DNA of 64,000 nucleotides, from the NCBI GenBank assembly GCA_002238825.1, contig MPNC01000005.1, forward strand, positions 62,001-126,000, given 5' to 3'. This stretch comes from SAR202 cluster bacterium bin87. Its GTDB lineage: Bacteria; Chloroflexota; Dehalococcoidia; Lucifugimonadales; UBA3495. A model generated the notes under the pieces. The model did no database searches, had not been told where the DNA came from, and saw only the letters and a program-made list of their open reading frames with translations. This document shows positions 50,416 through 58,771 of the stretch, one piece after another. The position numbers and the translations under genes were made by a program. The stretch's first letter is position 1, and every line of letters begins with the position of its first letter.

Positions 50416-52626
50416 ATGTTACGCATCTACAACACCCTGACGAAGAACGTCGAGGAGATCCGGCCAATGACGCCCGGCAAGGTGTCGATGTACACCTGCG
50501 GGCCCACAGTGTACCGGTATGCGCACATCGGCAATCTGCGCACCTACTTGATGGCGGACTGGATCCGCCGCATTCTGGTGGCCGACGGCAACGAGGTCTA
50601 CCACATCAAGAACATCACCGATGTGGGACACATGCGCCAGGAACTGGCTGAGGCCGGCGGCGACAAGATGATCATGGCGGCCCTGGCCGAAGGCAAGTCC
50701 CTACAGGAAATTGGCGAATTCTACGCGGACGTTTTCTGGCAGGACGAGGAGCGGATCAACATCCTGCCGGCGCACGTGTTCCCCTGGGCGTCGCACCATA
50801 TTCCCGAGATGCTGGAGATGGTGGGCACGCTGATGAACAACGGGGCGGCGTATGAAGCCGGTGGGAATATCTACTTTGACGTGAACAGCTACCCGGAGTA
50901 CGGGAAGCTGTCGCGCAACTTCGGCGGCGACCTGCTCGAGGGTGTCCGGGCGGAAGCGGACCCGCTGAAGCATGATCCGAGGGACTTCACCCTGTGGAAG
51001 GCGGCAGAACCGGGACGGGACGTGAAGTGGGACAGCCCGTGGGGCGAAGGGTTCCCCGGCTGGCATATCGAATGCTCAGCAATGGCGCATAAGTACCTGG
51101 GCGAGAAGTTCGACATCCACACGGGCGGGGTCGACAACGTGTTCCCGCACCACGAGGACGAGATCGCACAGAGTGAGGGGGCCTTCGGAGAGCGGCACGT
51201 GAACTACTGGGTGCACGGACAGCACCTCCTGGCGGATGGGGCCAAGATGGCGAAGTCAGCCGGGAACGTGTTCCTGATCGAAGACCTGTCGTCGCGGGGA
51301 TTTGACCCGCTGGCGTTCCGGTACCTGTGCATGACAGTGCGATACCGGCACCGGATGAACTTCACCTTCACGTCGCTGCGGGCGGCTGAAAAAGCCCTGA
51401 CCGGATTGCGCAACCGCATCTGGGTATGGCGCAACATGGCGGGCAACGGCTCGGGCCAGCATGCCCTGAGCGCCGAAGGCCAGGAGTGGAGCGGCAGATT
51501 CTGGGACGCGGTTCACAACGACCTGGACCTGCCCACCGCGCTGGCGATTACGTGGGCGATGGTGCGGTCGGAACTTCCGGCGGCGGACAAGCTGGCACTG
51601 ATTCTCGACTTTGACCGAGTATTCGGGCTGGACCTGGACGAGGTGCCGGAGCGGTACGAGATCGACAGTCAGAACAGCGATGTGCTGGAGCGCCGGTCCG
51701 AGCTGCGTCAGCAGGCAGCCTATCGCGACGCCGACGCGCTGCGGTCCCAGGTGGTGGAAGGCGGCATGGTGGTGCAGGACACGGGAGTGGCGACGCTGGT
51801 GCGTCCGCAAACGCCCCTGGAACTGCAGGAGGCGCGGTGGCCTTCGATATCCGCTTCGCGGGAAGTGCCTTCCTTGCTGGGAGAACCCGACCTGTACGAC
51901 TTCACGTTCCTCGTCAACGCCTATGACTACGTAGACGACGTGCGGCGGTGCGTGGAGGCGGTCCTGCGACACACCGGCGGAGAGTCGGTGGAGATCATCG
52001 TGGTCGACAACGGGTCCACGGACGGCACGGCAGAGTACCTGGAAGAGGCCCAGGCCGAGCACTCCAACGTGTGTGTCATCCACTGCGACCATGTGTTAGG
52101 CGACGCCGCGGGCAAGAACATCGGACTCAAGCAGGCCCGGGGACGGTACATCGTGCTTCTGGACGCCTCGACGGAAGTGGTTGGAGACATCCTGTCCCCA
52201 GTGGCGGAACACCTGGCGGATAGCAGCATCGGCGTGTTCGGCCCATACGGGTTGACCACGGATGACATGCAGCATTTCCACGAGGAGGTGGACCGGGGCG
52301 ACGCCGACGCGATGCAGGCCTACTGCATGGCGTTCCGGCGCGCGGACCTGCCGTCTGTGGGGTTGATGCACGAGTCCTTCCGGTTCTACCGAAACCTGGA
52401 CATCGACTATTGCTTCCAGTTCAAGAACGCCGGCTACCGGGTGGTGTGCGACAGCAGCCTGCCGCTGGTGCGTCACGAGCACCGCCAATGGGAGGAACTC
52501 GAGGAGAACCAACGCGACGAGTTGAGCCGCAAGAACTTCGGGCGATTCCTGAAGCGGTGGGGCGGCCGGCCCGACCTCCTCATCAACCCCGACGCGCGCG
52601 GGTTCGATACGGGGTTCCGGCACTAA
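50416..52626 (+). CDS. cysS: Cysteinyl-tRNA synthetase fused to a GT2 glycosyltransferase domain
   Basis: A 736-residue protein. Residues 1 to about 465 are a complete class I CysRS: zinc ligands Cys28 (CGPTVY), Cys220 (WHIECSAM) and the His pair at 245-246, HIGN at 37-40, KMAKS at 277-281. It charges tRNA-Cys in the cytoplasm. Residues from about 492 to the end form a GT-A glycosyltransferase (EIIVVDNGSTDGT at 527-539, RGRYIVLLDAST at 576-586, NLDIDYCFQFKNAGY at 660-674). The usual DxD is DAS. The junction is in frame with no stop. The start is chosen by GGAGGTAGAGGT and the upstream -10. Confidence 0.92.
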   Translation: MLRIYNTLTKNVEEIRPMTPGKVSMYTCGPTVYRYAHIGNLRTYLMADWIRRILVADGNEVYHIKNITDVGHMRQELAEAGGDKMIMAALAEGKSLQEIGEFYADVFWQDEERINILPAHVFPWASHHIPEMLEMVGTLMNNGAAYEAGGNIYFDVNSYPEYGKLSRNFGGDLLEGVRAEADPLKHDPRDFTLWKAAEPGRDVKWDSPWGEGFPGWHIECSAMAHKYLGEKFDIHTGGVDNVFPHHEDEIAQSEGAFGERHVNYWVHGQHLLADGAKMAKSAGNVFLIEDLSSRGFDPLAFRYLCMTVRYRHRMNFTFTSLRAAEKALTGLRNRIWVWRNMAGNGSGQHALSAEGQEWSGRFWDAVHNDLDLPTALAITWAMVRSELPAADKLALILDFDRVFGLDLDEVPERYEIDSQNSDVLERRSELRQQAAYRDADALRSQVVEGGMVVQDTGVATLVRPQTPLELQEARWPSISASREVPSLLGEPDLYDFTFLVNAYDYVDDVRRCVEAVLRHTGGESVEIIVVDNGSTDGTAEYLEEAQAEHSNVCVIHCDHVLGDAAGKNIGLKQARGRYIVLLDASTEVVGDILSPVAEHLADSSIGVFGPYGLTTDDMQHFHEEVDRGDADAMQAYCMAFRRADLPSVGLMHESFRFYRNLDIDYCFQFKNAGYRVVCDSSLPLVRHEHRQWEELEENQRDELSRKNFGRFLKRWGGRPDLLINPDARGFDTGFRH

Positions 52627-52642
52627 CCGAAAAAGGCGCTGG

Positions 52643-53092
52643 ATGGGCAACGCCGTCATCTCTCCAAACCAGCAAGATACCCTGACCCATCAGTGCGGCC
52701 TATACATGACCACCACTTCAATTCAGGACGGCGTAGACGAAATCTTCGCAGACGCCCGTCAGATTCACGCGCAGGCTATCGAACGCCTTGAATGCGGCGA
52801 CATCCGAGACGCCGCGGAAAAGGCATGGTGCGCGACCAAGCGCGCCACCGACGCGCTTGTCCTTGCCCTTATGGGCGAAGAGCCGGGACCAACGGGTTTT
52901 ACCAGCAATTGCCTCGACGACCTGGTCGAATCAGGCCGTGCAACCAATTCCCTGCAAAGACGCTACTATAGCCGTCTCAGCCAGTTGCACGGCGCGTGTT
53001 TCTACACTGGAGCCTGCAATCGGCACACCGAGCGGCGTATCAGAGAAACCGACGCCTACATTGCTGATGCCGTGGCTCTTTCCGCCGGATAG
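52643..53092 (+). CDS. PaREP1-like HEPN-family protein
   Basis: A helical protein of 149 residues (or 128 if it starts at ATG 52706). The segment ECGDIRDAAEKAWCATKRAT and the later SRLSQLHGACFYTG match PaREP1-type proteins, a HEPN-related group common in archaea and found in some bacteria. An RX4H pattern (Arg-Leu-Ser-Gln-Leu-His) is present. It follows the cysS fusion gene by 16 bases and may share its transcript. Its role is unknown; an RNA-binding or RNase function is possible. Confidence 0.65.
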   Translation: MGNAVISPNQQDTLTHQCGLYMTTTSIQDGVDEIFADARQIHAQAIERLECGDIRDAAEKAWCATKRATDALVLALMGEEPGPTGFTSNCLDDLVESGRATNSLQRRYYSRLSQLHGACFYTGACNRHTERRIRETDAYIADAVALSAG

Positions 53093-53122
53093 ATCTCGCG
53101 GAGCCGAGCGGATCAGCAAAAA

Positions 53123-53154
53123 CGGGGCGGGCTCGACACCCGCCCCGCCGTTTT
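53123..53154. terminator. Bidirectional terminator
   Basis: A perfect 9-bp stem CGGGGCGGG / CCCGCCCCG with a 7-nt loop and TTTT shortly after on the plus strand, AAAA before it. It ends both the PaREP1-like gene and the convergent SDR gene. Confidence 0.85.
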
Positions 53155-53173
53155 GGCGGACTGGCGTCGTCGG

Positions 53174-54049
53174 TCAGCCGCGGCCAAACCAGTCCGGGTG
53201 GACGGCTTGGAGGCCAAGCTGTGGCCAGGCGGCGGGTGCGCCGCACTTTTCGAGCCTAGCTTCCAGAGGCAAGGACTCGTCCCAATGGTAGGCGATGATG
53301 CGGCGACCGTTCCATTCGCTGGCATCATCAGAGGCGATCCAGACCACCGGCGCCTGCATGACCTCGGGCTGGATGAGGGCGTCGGCTGTGGCGCCCTCCG
53401 GCGGGAGGACCATGTTGGTGGCGGTGGCGCCGCCGGGAGTGAGCACATTGGCGGTGACGCCGGTGCCCTCAAGGTCCTGGGCCATGATGGCAACCAGGGC
53501 TTCGTGTCCGGCCTTGGAGGGCCCGTAAGGCGCCCCGCCCTTGCGCCACATGGTGTCCATGCTGGTGGTGACGCCGATGATGCGGCCAAAGCCCTGTTCC
53601 ATCATGTGGCTGGCCACGGCGTTGGCCATGAGGAACGGGCCGCTGAGGTTGACGGAAATTACGCGCAGCCAGGCGTCCGGGACAATATCGAAGAACCCGG
53701 TGCGACTGCCGGCAGTGCTGCCGCCAAAGCCGGCGGTGCGGGGATTGATGCCAGCGTTGTTGACCAGGATGTGGAGGCCGCCCATTTCGCCGATCGTGCG
53801 TTGCACGGCGTTCTGCACGGATTCGGGGTCGGTGACGTCGGCGATGATGGGCATGACGCAATCGTCTCCGCCCAGTTCGCGCATGTCGTTGGCGGTCTGG
53901 TCGAGCCAGTCCTCGTTGATGTCGAGCATGGCGACACGGGCGCCGGCGCGGACCAGGCCGGTAGTGATGGAACGGCCCATGCCGATGGGACTGGCGGCGC
54001 CGGTCACAATGGCAACTCGGCCCTGGAGGGTTTCGGAGCGGGTAGTCAT
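53174..54049 (-). CDS. Short-chain dehydrogenase/reductase
   Basis: A 291-residue SDR: AIVTGAASPIGMGRSI is the NAD(P) motif, HILVNNAGINP follows, and TTSMDTMWRKGGAPYGPSKAG contains the Ser-Tyr-Lys triad. AMLDIN with Asp after the second strand suggests NAD. The start at 54049 has GAGGTGAT. The substrate alcohol or ketone is unknown. It diverges from the meaB gene. Confidence 0.92.
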   Translation of the reverse strand: MTTRSETLQGRVAIVTGAASPIGMGRSITTGLVRAGARVAMLDINEDWLDQTANDMRELGGDDCVMPIIADVTDPESVQNAVQRTIGEMGGLHILVNNAGINPRTAGFGGSTAGSRTGFFDIVPDAWLRVISVNLSGPFLMANAVASHMMEQGFGRIIGVTTSMDTMWRKGGAPYGPSKAGHEALVAIMAQDLEGTGVTANVLTPGGATATNMVLPPEGATADALIQPEVMQAPVVWIASDDASEWNGRRIIAYHWDESLPLEARLEKCGAPAAWPQLGLQAVHPDWFGRG

Positions 54050-54092
54050 GGAGATCACCTCTGGGTTTAGGTGTAGGTTCGGGAGCGCAAAG

Positions 54093-54121
54093 ATGATAAC
54101 CGCTGGGGCAGGACTTGTTAA
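54093..54121 (-). promoter_or_regulatory. Promoter of the SDR gene
   Basis: Minus strand TTAACA (54116-54121), 17 bp, TATCAT (54093-54098), 43 bases before the start. Confidence 0.6.
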
Positions 54122-54142
54122 GGGCGCGACATTCCACCATCC

Positions 54143-54171
54143 TTGACCCACGAACGGCCCGATGCTAAATT
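54143..54171 (+). promoter_or_regulatory. Promoter of the meaB gene
   Basis: TTGACC (54143-54148), 17 bp ending in TGC, TAAATT (54166-54171), 51 bases before the start. Confidence 0.65.
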
Positions 54172-54222
54172 GGCCGTCGTGTTTCGTTACCAACATTACG
54201 ATTTTCGTCGCCTGGATGTGGA

Positions 54223-55197
54223 ATGAGCGAACTGGCCGAACGGGTGCTGAACGGCGAATTGCGGGCGCTATCGCGCGTGCTGACACTGCTGGAACGTGGC
54301 GATCCGGCGGCTGCCGAGGCGATGGCCGCGCTGGACCCGCATACGGGCGCGGGATACGCGGTGGGCATCACCGGCCCTCCGGGGGTCGGCAAGAGCACAC
54401 TGGTGGACCGGCTGGCCGAGCATCTGCGCGGGATGGGCCTGACGGTGGGAATCCTGGCGGTGGACCCAACGAGTCCTTTCACCGGCGGAGCGCTGCTGGG
54501 AGATCGCATCCGAATGCAGCGGCACTACCTAGACGACGGGGTGTTCATCCGGAGCGTGGCGACGCGAGGTCAGTCCGGCGGGCTGCCGCGCATCGTCAAG
54601 AGCATGGTACGAGCGCTGGACGCGGCCGGGAAGGACGTGACCCTGGTGGAGACGGTCGGCGTCGGGCAAACCGAGTTGGGCATCATGGGCGTGGCGGACA
54701 CCGTGGTGGTCGCAATGACGCCGGAGTCGGGGGATTCTATCCAGACTCTGAAGGCCGGCGTCATGGAGATCGCCGATCTTTATGTAATCAACAAGGCCGA
54801 CCGCGACGGGGCCAATCGGCTATCGGCGGCGGTGACGGCGATGCTGCAATTGTCGGACCTGAGCGACGGCTGGAACCCGCCGGTTCTGCTGACCCAGGCG
54901 TACGCAAACGTCGGGATCGGCGAACTGTGGGACAGTGTGGCCCAGCATCGCGATTACCTGGCTGACACCGGCGGTCTCGAAAAACGGCGGGCCGAGCGGC
55001 GCCGGGCGGAGTTCCTGGAGACGGTGCAGGAGGAGTTGTACCGGCGCATCACGGAGCGGCTGCAAGACGACGCGGAGCTGGTTGAGCTGCTCAGGCAGAT
55101 AGATGGGAAGGCGGCGGAACCATACGGCGCGGCGATGGGGTTGCTGGCCAATGGAGAGGGACTGGTCCATCTTGCGGGTGGCAGGGCCGTCGACTAG
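54223..55197 (+). CDS. meaB: MeaB/ArgK-type G3E GTPase
   Basis: A 324-residue GTPase: GITGPPGVGKSTLVD is the P-loop, DPTSPFTGGALLGDRIRM and VETVGVGQTE the switch motifs, and VINKADRDGAN the base-specific motif. MeaB protects and loads adenosylcobalamin into methylmalonyl-CoA mutase or related mutases. The mutase genes are not in the window, although they are usually neighbours. Confidence 0.95.
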   Translation: MSELAERVLNGELRALSRVLTLLERGDPAAAEAMAALDPHTGAGYAVGITGPPGVGKSTLVDRLAEHLRGMGLTVGILAVDPTSPFTGGALLGDRIRMQRHYLDDGVFIRSVATRGQSGGLPRIVKSMVRALDAAGKDVTLVETVGVGQTELGIMGVADTVVVAMTPESGDSIQTLKAGVMEIADLYVINKADRDGANRLSAAVTAMLQLSDLSDGWNPPVLLTQAYANVGIGELWDSVAQHRDYLADTGGLEKRRAERRRAEFLETVQEELYRRITERLQDDAELVELLRQIDGKAAEPYGAAMGLLANGEGLVHLAGGRAVD

Positions 55198-55227
55198 CTG
55201 GTCGCGAAACACACCCGCTCGAAATGG

Positions 55228-55258
55228 AAACGGGGCGGCCGAATTGGCCGCCCCGTTT
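55228..55258. terminator. Bidirectional terminator
   Basis: A perfect 13-bp stem (AAACGGGGCGGCC with its complement) with a 5-nt loop, between meaB and the convergent slipin gene. Confidence 0.85.
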
Positions 55259-55277
55259 GCGGTAACTAGCGTGTCGG

Positions 55278-56204
55278 TTATGTAGTTGAGTTGCGGTTTT
55301 CGCCGTCCGCGGAAGCGCCGTTGCCCGTGCCTCCACGGTTGTTATTGCCGTTGCCGTCCGGCTGGCTCATGCCGCCCATGCCGAGGAACGGGGAAAGCAT
55401 GGAAGTGAATTCCATGGGGAAGATGAACTTGGTGGACGGGCTGGAGCCGAGGGACTTGAGCGTTTCGAAGTATTGGAGGCTCATGGTGCGCCCGTCGATG
55501 GTGCTGGCCACGCTGTAGATGCGCTCCAGGGCGGTGCTGAAACCCTCGGCGCGGAGGATGGCGGCCTGCTGGTCGCCCTCGGCCTGGAGAATTTCCGACT
55601 CACGCTCACCCTGCGCATTGAGGATGGCAGCCTGACGCTGGCCCTCGGCCAGGTTGATGGCAGCCTGACGCTGCCCTTCGGATTCGGTGATCTCTGCGGT
55701 GCGGATGGCATCGGCGGATTTCTGACGTTCCATGGCGGCCTTGACCCCGACAGGAGGGTCGACCTCGTTGATTTCCACCTGGGATACCTTAACCCCCCAT
55801 CGGGTGGTGACCTCGTCCATGCGGACCTGGACATCGTCACGGATACGCTCGCGTTCGGAAAGGGTGGTGGACAAGTCGAGGGAACCGATCACGGAGCGGA
55901 GGGTCGCGAACGCGAGGTTGATGACCGCTGCCTCGAAGTTCTGGACCTCCAGCACGGCACGGTCAGCGAGGTCTTCCATCACGCGGTAGTAGATCACGAA
56001 GTCCATGTCCACCACGACGTTGTCGGCGGTAATGTACTTCTGGGTGGGAACGCGGGTGACGCGTTCGCGAAGGTCAACTTTGGTGCCGTGGTAGAGGATG
56101 GGGATAAGCAAGCGCAGTCCGGGCCCTCGGGTGCCCACATACGAACCGAAACGCTGAACTACCATGCGCTGGTATTGCTGGACGACTACAATCCCTGCGG
56201 CCAT
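55278..56204 (-). CDS. SPFH/Band 7 protein (slipin-like)
   Basis: A 308-residue protein of the stomatin/prohibitin superfamily. GSYVGTRGPGLRLLIPI, DMDFVIYYRV and QVRMDEVTTRWGVKV form the SPFH domain; a charged helical stretch with AEGQRQAAI repeats follows, then an unstructured Gly/Asn-rich tail. The usual N-terminal membrane helix is missing: AAGGAGG fixes the start at 56204, giving MAAGIVVVQQYQ. It works with the NfeD protein encoded upstream, and has an internal promoter. Confidence 0.9.
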   Translation of the reverse strand: MAAGIVVVQQYQRMVVQRFGSYVGTRGPGLRLLIPILYHGTKVDLRERVTRVPTQKYITADNVVVDMDFVIYYRVMEDLADRAVLEVQNFEAAVINLAFATLRSVIGSLDLSTTLSERERIRDDVQVRMDEVTTRWGVKVSQVEINEVDPPVGVKAAMERQKSADAIRTAEITESEGQRQAAINLAEGQRQAAILNAQGERESEILQAEGDQQAAILRAEGFSTALERIYSVASTIDGRTMSLQYFETLKSLGSSPSTKFIFPMEFTSMLSPFLGMGGMSQPDGNGNNNRGGTGNGASADGENRNSTT

Positions 56205-56250
56205 GTTGGTGCCTCCTTATGGGGCTCGGCGTGGGCGAAGTGTTGGTGCC

Positions 56251-56259
56251 ATTCTAGCA
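56251..56259 (-). promoter_or_regulatory. Extended -10 of the slipin gene, at the end of nfeD
   Basis: TGCTAGAAT on the minus strand abuts the nfeD stop codon and lies 46 bases before the slipin start. It allows slipin to be made apart from nfeD. Confidence 0.5.
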
Positions 56260-57708
56260 TCATTCCTGACCCTCAACGGCCGCGGGGCCCGCATCAGCCT
56301 CCACGGTGAGCAACAGGCCCTGCACGGCGACCACCCGCACGCGACGCCCTTCTGGGATCGTGAGGCCGTCGTTGCTGACGCCGGACCAAGTCTCGTCGGC
56401 GAGAGCCACGACGCCCCGAGGTTGGAGAGCAGATGTGACCACGCCGGTCTGCCCGACGAGACTTCCGGGCGAACTCCGCCCGTCACTGCCGCTGCCCCCG
56501 CCTCGGCCGGCGCCGCGCCGTCGGCCCGTACGGGACATGATGACCTCGTAGGCGAGATATCCGGCGATGGACAGCACCGCACCACCGACTCCGACCAGCA
56601 CCCAGCGGTTCACCGAAACGGTGGGAAAGCTTGGGGGAGTAATCCGGCCGCCACCGAAATCACCGAACAGCAGGAAACCGCCAACCACGAGGCTCACCGC
56701 AGCGCCAATTCCTAAAGCGCCGAACCCTGACACGAAGATCTCCAGGGCGGCCAGGACGATTGCCAAAAGGATGAATGCCACGCCGGCCCAATTGAACGGC
56801 AGGTTGCCCAGGGCCAGAAATCCCAAACCCAGGCAGATGATGCCGGCGATGCCAGGACCTATCGCGCCGGGGGTGAGCATCTCGATGATCAGCCCGATGC
56901 TGCCCAGGGACAACAGCAGGAAGGCAATGTTGGGATTGGAGATGAAATCGACGAAGCGCTCGCGCCACTGCATCTTGAGTTCCCTGACCTCAACGCCGGC
57001 GAGGTCCAGCGTGTGCTCTCCGGATACGGTGACCACGGTGCGTCCGTCCAGGGCGACCAGAAGCGCGGGGATGTCATCGGCAATGAGGTCGATGATTTCC
57101 GCGTCCAGGGCTTCGGTGGCGCTGAAGGAGGCGGCGGTACGGACGGTTTCCTCCAGGGCGTCGGGGTTGCGACCGCGCTCCTCGGCGATGGCGCGGATGA
57201 GGGCGGCGGCGTCATTGGTGGCCTTGTCCGCCAGGGTCTCGCTGATCTCCTCGCCGGTGCTGGATACTGGCGTGGCGGCGCCGATGTTGGAACCCGGGGT
57301 CATTGCAGCGACATGGGCCGCGGCGGTGATGAAAGTTCCGGCGGAGCCGGCCTGGGCTCCGCGCGGCGACACGAACACGGCGACGGGCACTGGTGAGCCG
57401 AGGAGGATTTCGACGATGTCACGCGTGCTGTCGTAGAGGCCGCCGGGTGTATCCAGGCCGATGATCAGCAGCTGGGCGCCGTTCTCGCTGGCGCGGGTCA
57501 CGGCCCGCTGAATGACACGGACCTTCACCGGGCTGATGGTCTTTTCGATGCGAAGATTGAAGACGGTATCCGCCTGGGCGCCGACGCGTGCGTCGGGGGC
57601 GGTCAGGCCGAACATGCCGAGGCTGATGAAAAGAGCGCAGGTTGCCACCACGGCCCACCGCCTCACGTGGGGGCGGACCGAGCGGCGATTGGTCACGGCG
57701 AAAAGCAT
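56260..57708 (-). CDS. nfeD: NfeD-family membrane serine protease
   Basis: This 482-residue protein has a signal region (residues 1-45), a ClpP-like protease domain with Ser122 (GAQAGSAGTF) and Lys162 (LADKATND) as catalytic dyad, four to five membrane helices around 250-380, and a C-terminal OB fold (LVGQTGVVTSAL). This is the long NfeD form that cleaves stomatin-type partners. The slipin gene follows 55 bases downstream, the classic pairing. Confidence 0.93.
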   Translation of the reverse strand: MLFAVTNRRSVRPHVRRWAVVATCALFISLGMFGLTAPDARVGAQADTVFNLRIEKTISPVKVRVIQRAVTRASENGAQLLIIGLDTPGGLYDSTRDIVEILLGSPVPVAVFVSPRGAQAGSAGTFITAAAHVAAMTPGSNIGAATPVSSTGEEISETLADKATNDAAALIRAIAEERGRNPDALEETVRTAASFSATEALDAEIIDLIADDIPALLVALDGRTVVTVSGEHTLDLAGVEVRELKMQWRERFVDFISNPNIAFLLLSLGSIGLIIEMLTPGAIGPGIAGIICLGLGFLALGNLPFNWAGVAFILLAIVLAALEIFVSGFGALGIGAAVSLVVGGFLLFGDFGGGRITPPSFPTVSVNRWVLVGVGGAVLSIAGYLAYEVIMSRTGRRRGAGRGGGSGSDGRSSPGSLVGQTGVVTSALQPRGVVALADETWSGVSNDGLTIPEGRRVRVVAVQGLLLTVEADAGPAAVEGQE

Positions 57709-57726
57709 CGGCAGGTACCTGAGTTC

Positions 57727-57755
57727 ATAATCAGGGCGGCGGGGTGGTATGTCAA
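57727..57755 (-). promoter_or_regulatory. Promoter of nfeD
   Basis: Minus strand perfect TTGACA (57750-57755), 17 bp, GATTAT (57727-57732), 18 bases before the nfeD start. Confidence 0.5.
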
Positions 57756-57764
57756 TCGGCTGGT

Positions 57765-57794
57765 TTGACTACGGCCGGCGGCTGCCCATACAAT
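57765..57794 (+). promoter_or_regulatory. Promoter of the crotonase-like gene
   Basis: TTGACT (57765-57770), 18 bp, TACAAT (57789-57794), 38 bases before the start. It lies back to back with the nfeD promoter. Confidence 0.6.
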
Positions 57795-57832
57795 GCGGCC
57801 ACTTGAACCGTGCAACAGGAGCGACGATTTCC

Positions 57833-58693
57833 ATGGCTTACCAGTACATTGTGTCCGACAAAGAACGTGTCTCCAAGTGGGAAGGCAGCGGCGACCGGCG
57901 TCGCGAAGTGGTGGGACACGTCGCGTTTCTAACCATGAACCGGCCGGAAGTGCTCAACGCCATGAACCGGCAGCTTACGGAAGAGCTGCACGATGCGGTG
58001 AGGTGCGCTAACGAAGATCCGGAGATCGGGTGCATCGTTGTCACGGGCGCGGACACTCACCCGCGAGTCCCGGCGTTTACCGCCGGCGGCGACATCCACG
58101 AACAGCGCGAGGACCAGGCGGCGCTCAATGCTGGCACGCTCACCAGGGACGGCATGGACGAGCGAGCCATCCGCCGGCAGCGGGGCGGGTACGAAGTCAG
58201 CGCGTCGGACAAGCCGGTGATCGGGATGATCAACGGCCTGGCCTACGGCGGCGGCGCGGTGCTGTCGTCGTCGCTGGACATCCGTATCGGGTCGGACGCC
58301 GCGCGGTTCCGGTTCCTGGCGGCGGCCTACGGGCGGATCAACTCGACGTGGACGCTGACCAACCAGGTGGGCTGGCCACAGGCCAAGGAGTTGCTGTTCA
58401 CGGCGAGGATTGTGGAAGCGGAGGAGGCATACCGGATCGGTTTGCTCAACCACCTGGTGCCATCCTACCGTTTGCGGCAGAAGACCATGGAGATTGCCAC
58501 CGAGATTGCCACCAACGACACGCCGTCGGTGATCGGCATCAAGCGTCTGCTGTTGCAGCACAAGGGGGAGAGCCTCGAGCAACAGTGGATGAATGAGAAG
58601 GACTTCACCACCAACGTGCTGCGGGGCACCTTGGCGGAAGAGGCGTTCCCGGATTTCCTCGCCCGGCGGGGGCGACCGGTGCGTGGCTCGTAA
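57833..58693 (+). CDS. Crotonase-fold protein lacking both hydratase Glu residues
   Basis: A 286-residue enoyl-CoA hydratase/isomerase family protein. VAFLTMNRPEVLNAMN, AFTAGGDIHE (first oxyanion-hole strand) and NGLAYGGGAVLSSS are clear. The catalytic Glu144 of rat crotonase is Val143 here (GGGAVL) and Glu164 is Ala163 (FLAAAYG), so ordinary hydration of enoyl-CoA is unlikely. Other crotonases use different residues for isomerisation, hydrolysis or ring cleavage. It has its own promoter and terminator. Confidence 0.9.
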   Translation: MAYQYIVSDKERVSKWEGSGDRRREVVGHVAFLTMNRPEVLNAMNRQLTEELHDAVRCANEDPEIGCIVVTGADTHPRVPAFTAGGDIHEQREDQAALNAGTLTRDGMDERAIRRQRGGYEVSASDKPVIGMINGLAYGGGAVLSSSLDIRIGSDAARFRFLAAAYGRINSTWTLTNQVGWPQAKELLFTARIVEAEEAYRIGLLNHLVPSYRLRQKTMEIATEIATNDTPSVIGIKRLLLQHKGESLEQQWMNEKDFTTNVLRGTLAEEAFPDFLARRGRPVRGS

Positions 58694-58719
58694 CCGCGAC
58701 CACATTGACAATACGAAGA

Positions 58720-58745
58720 CCCTCCCCGGACCGGGGAGGGCTTTT
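58720..58745 (+). terminator. Intrinsic terminator
   Basis: A perfect stem CCCTCCCCGG / CCGGGGAGGG with a one-base apex is followed by CTTTT. Confidence 0.9.
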
Positions 58746-58771
58746 GATTTCAGCCGGTTAGCCTCACGGCA

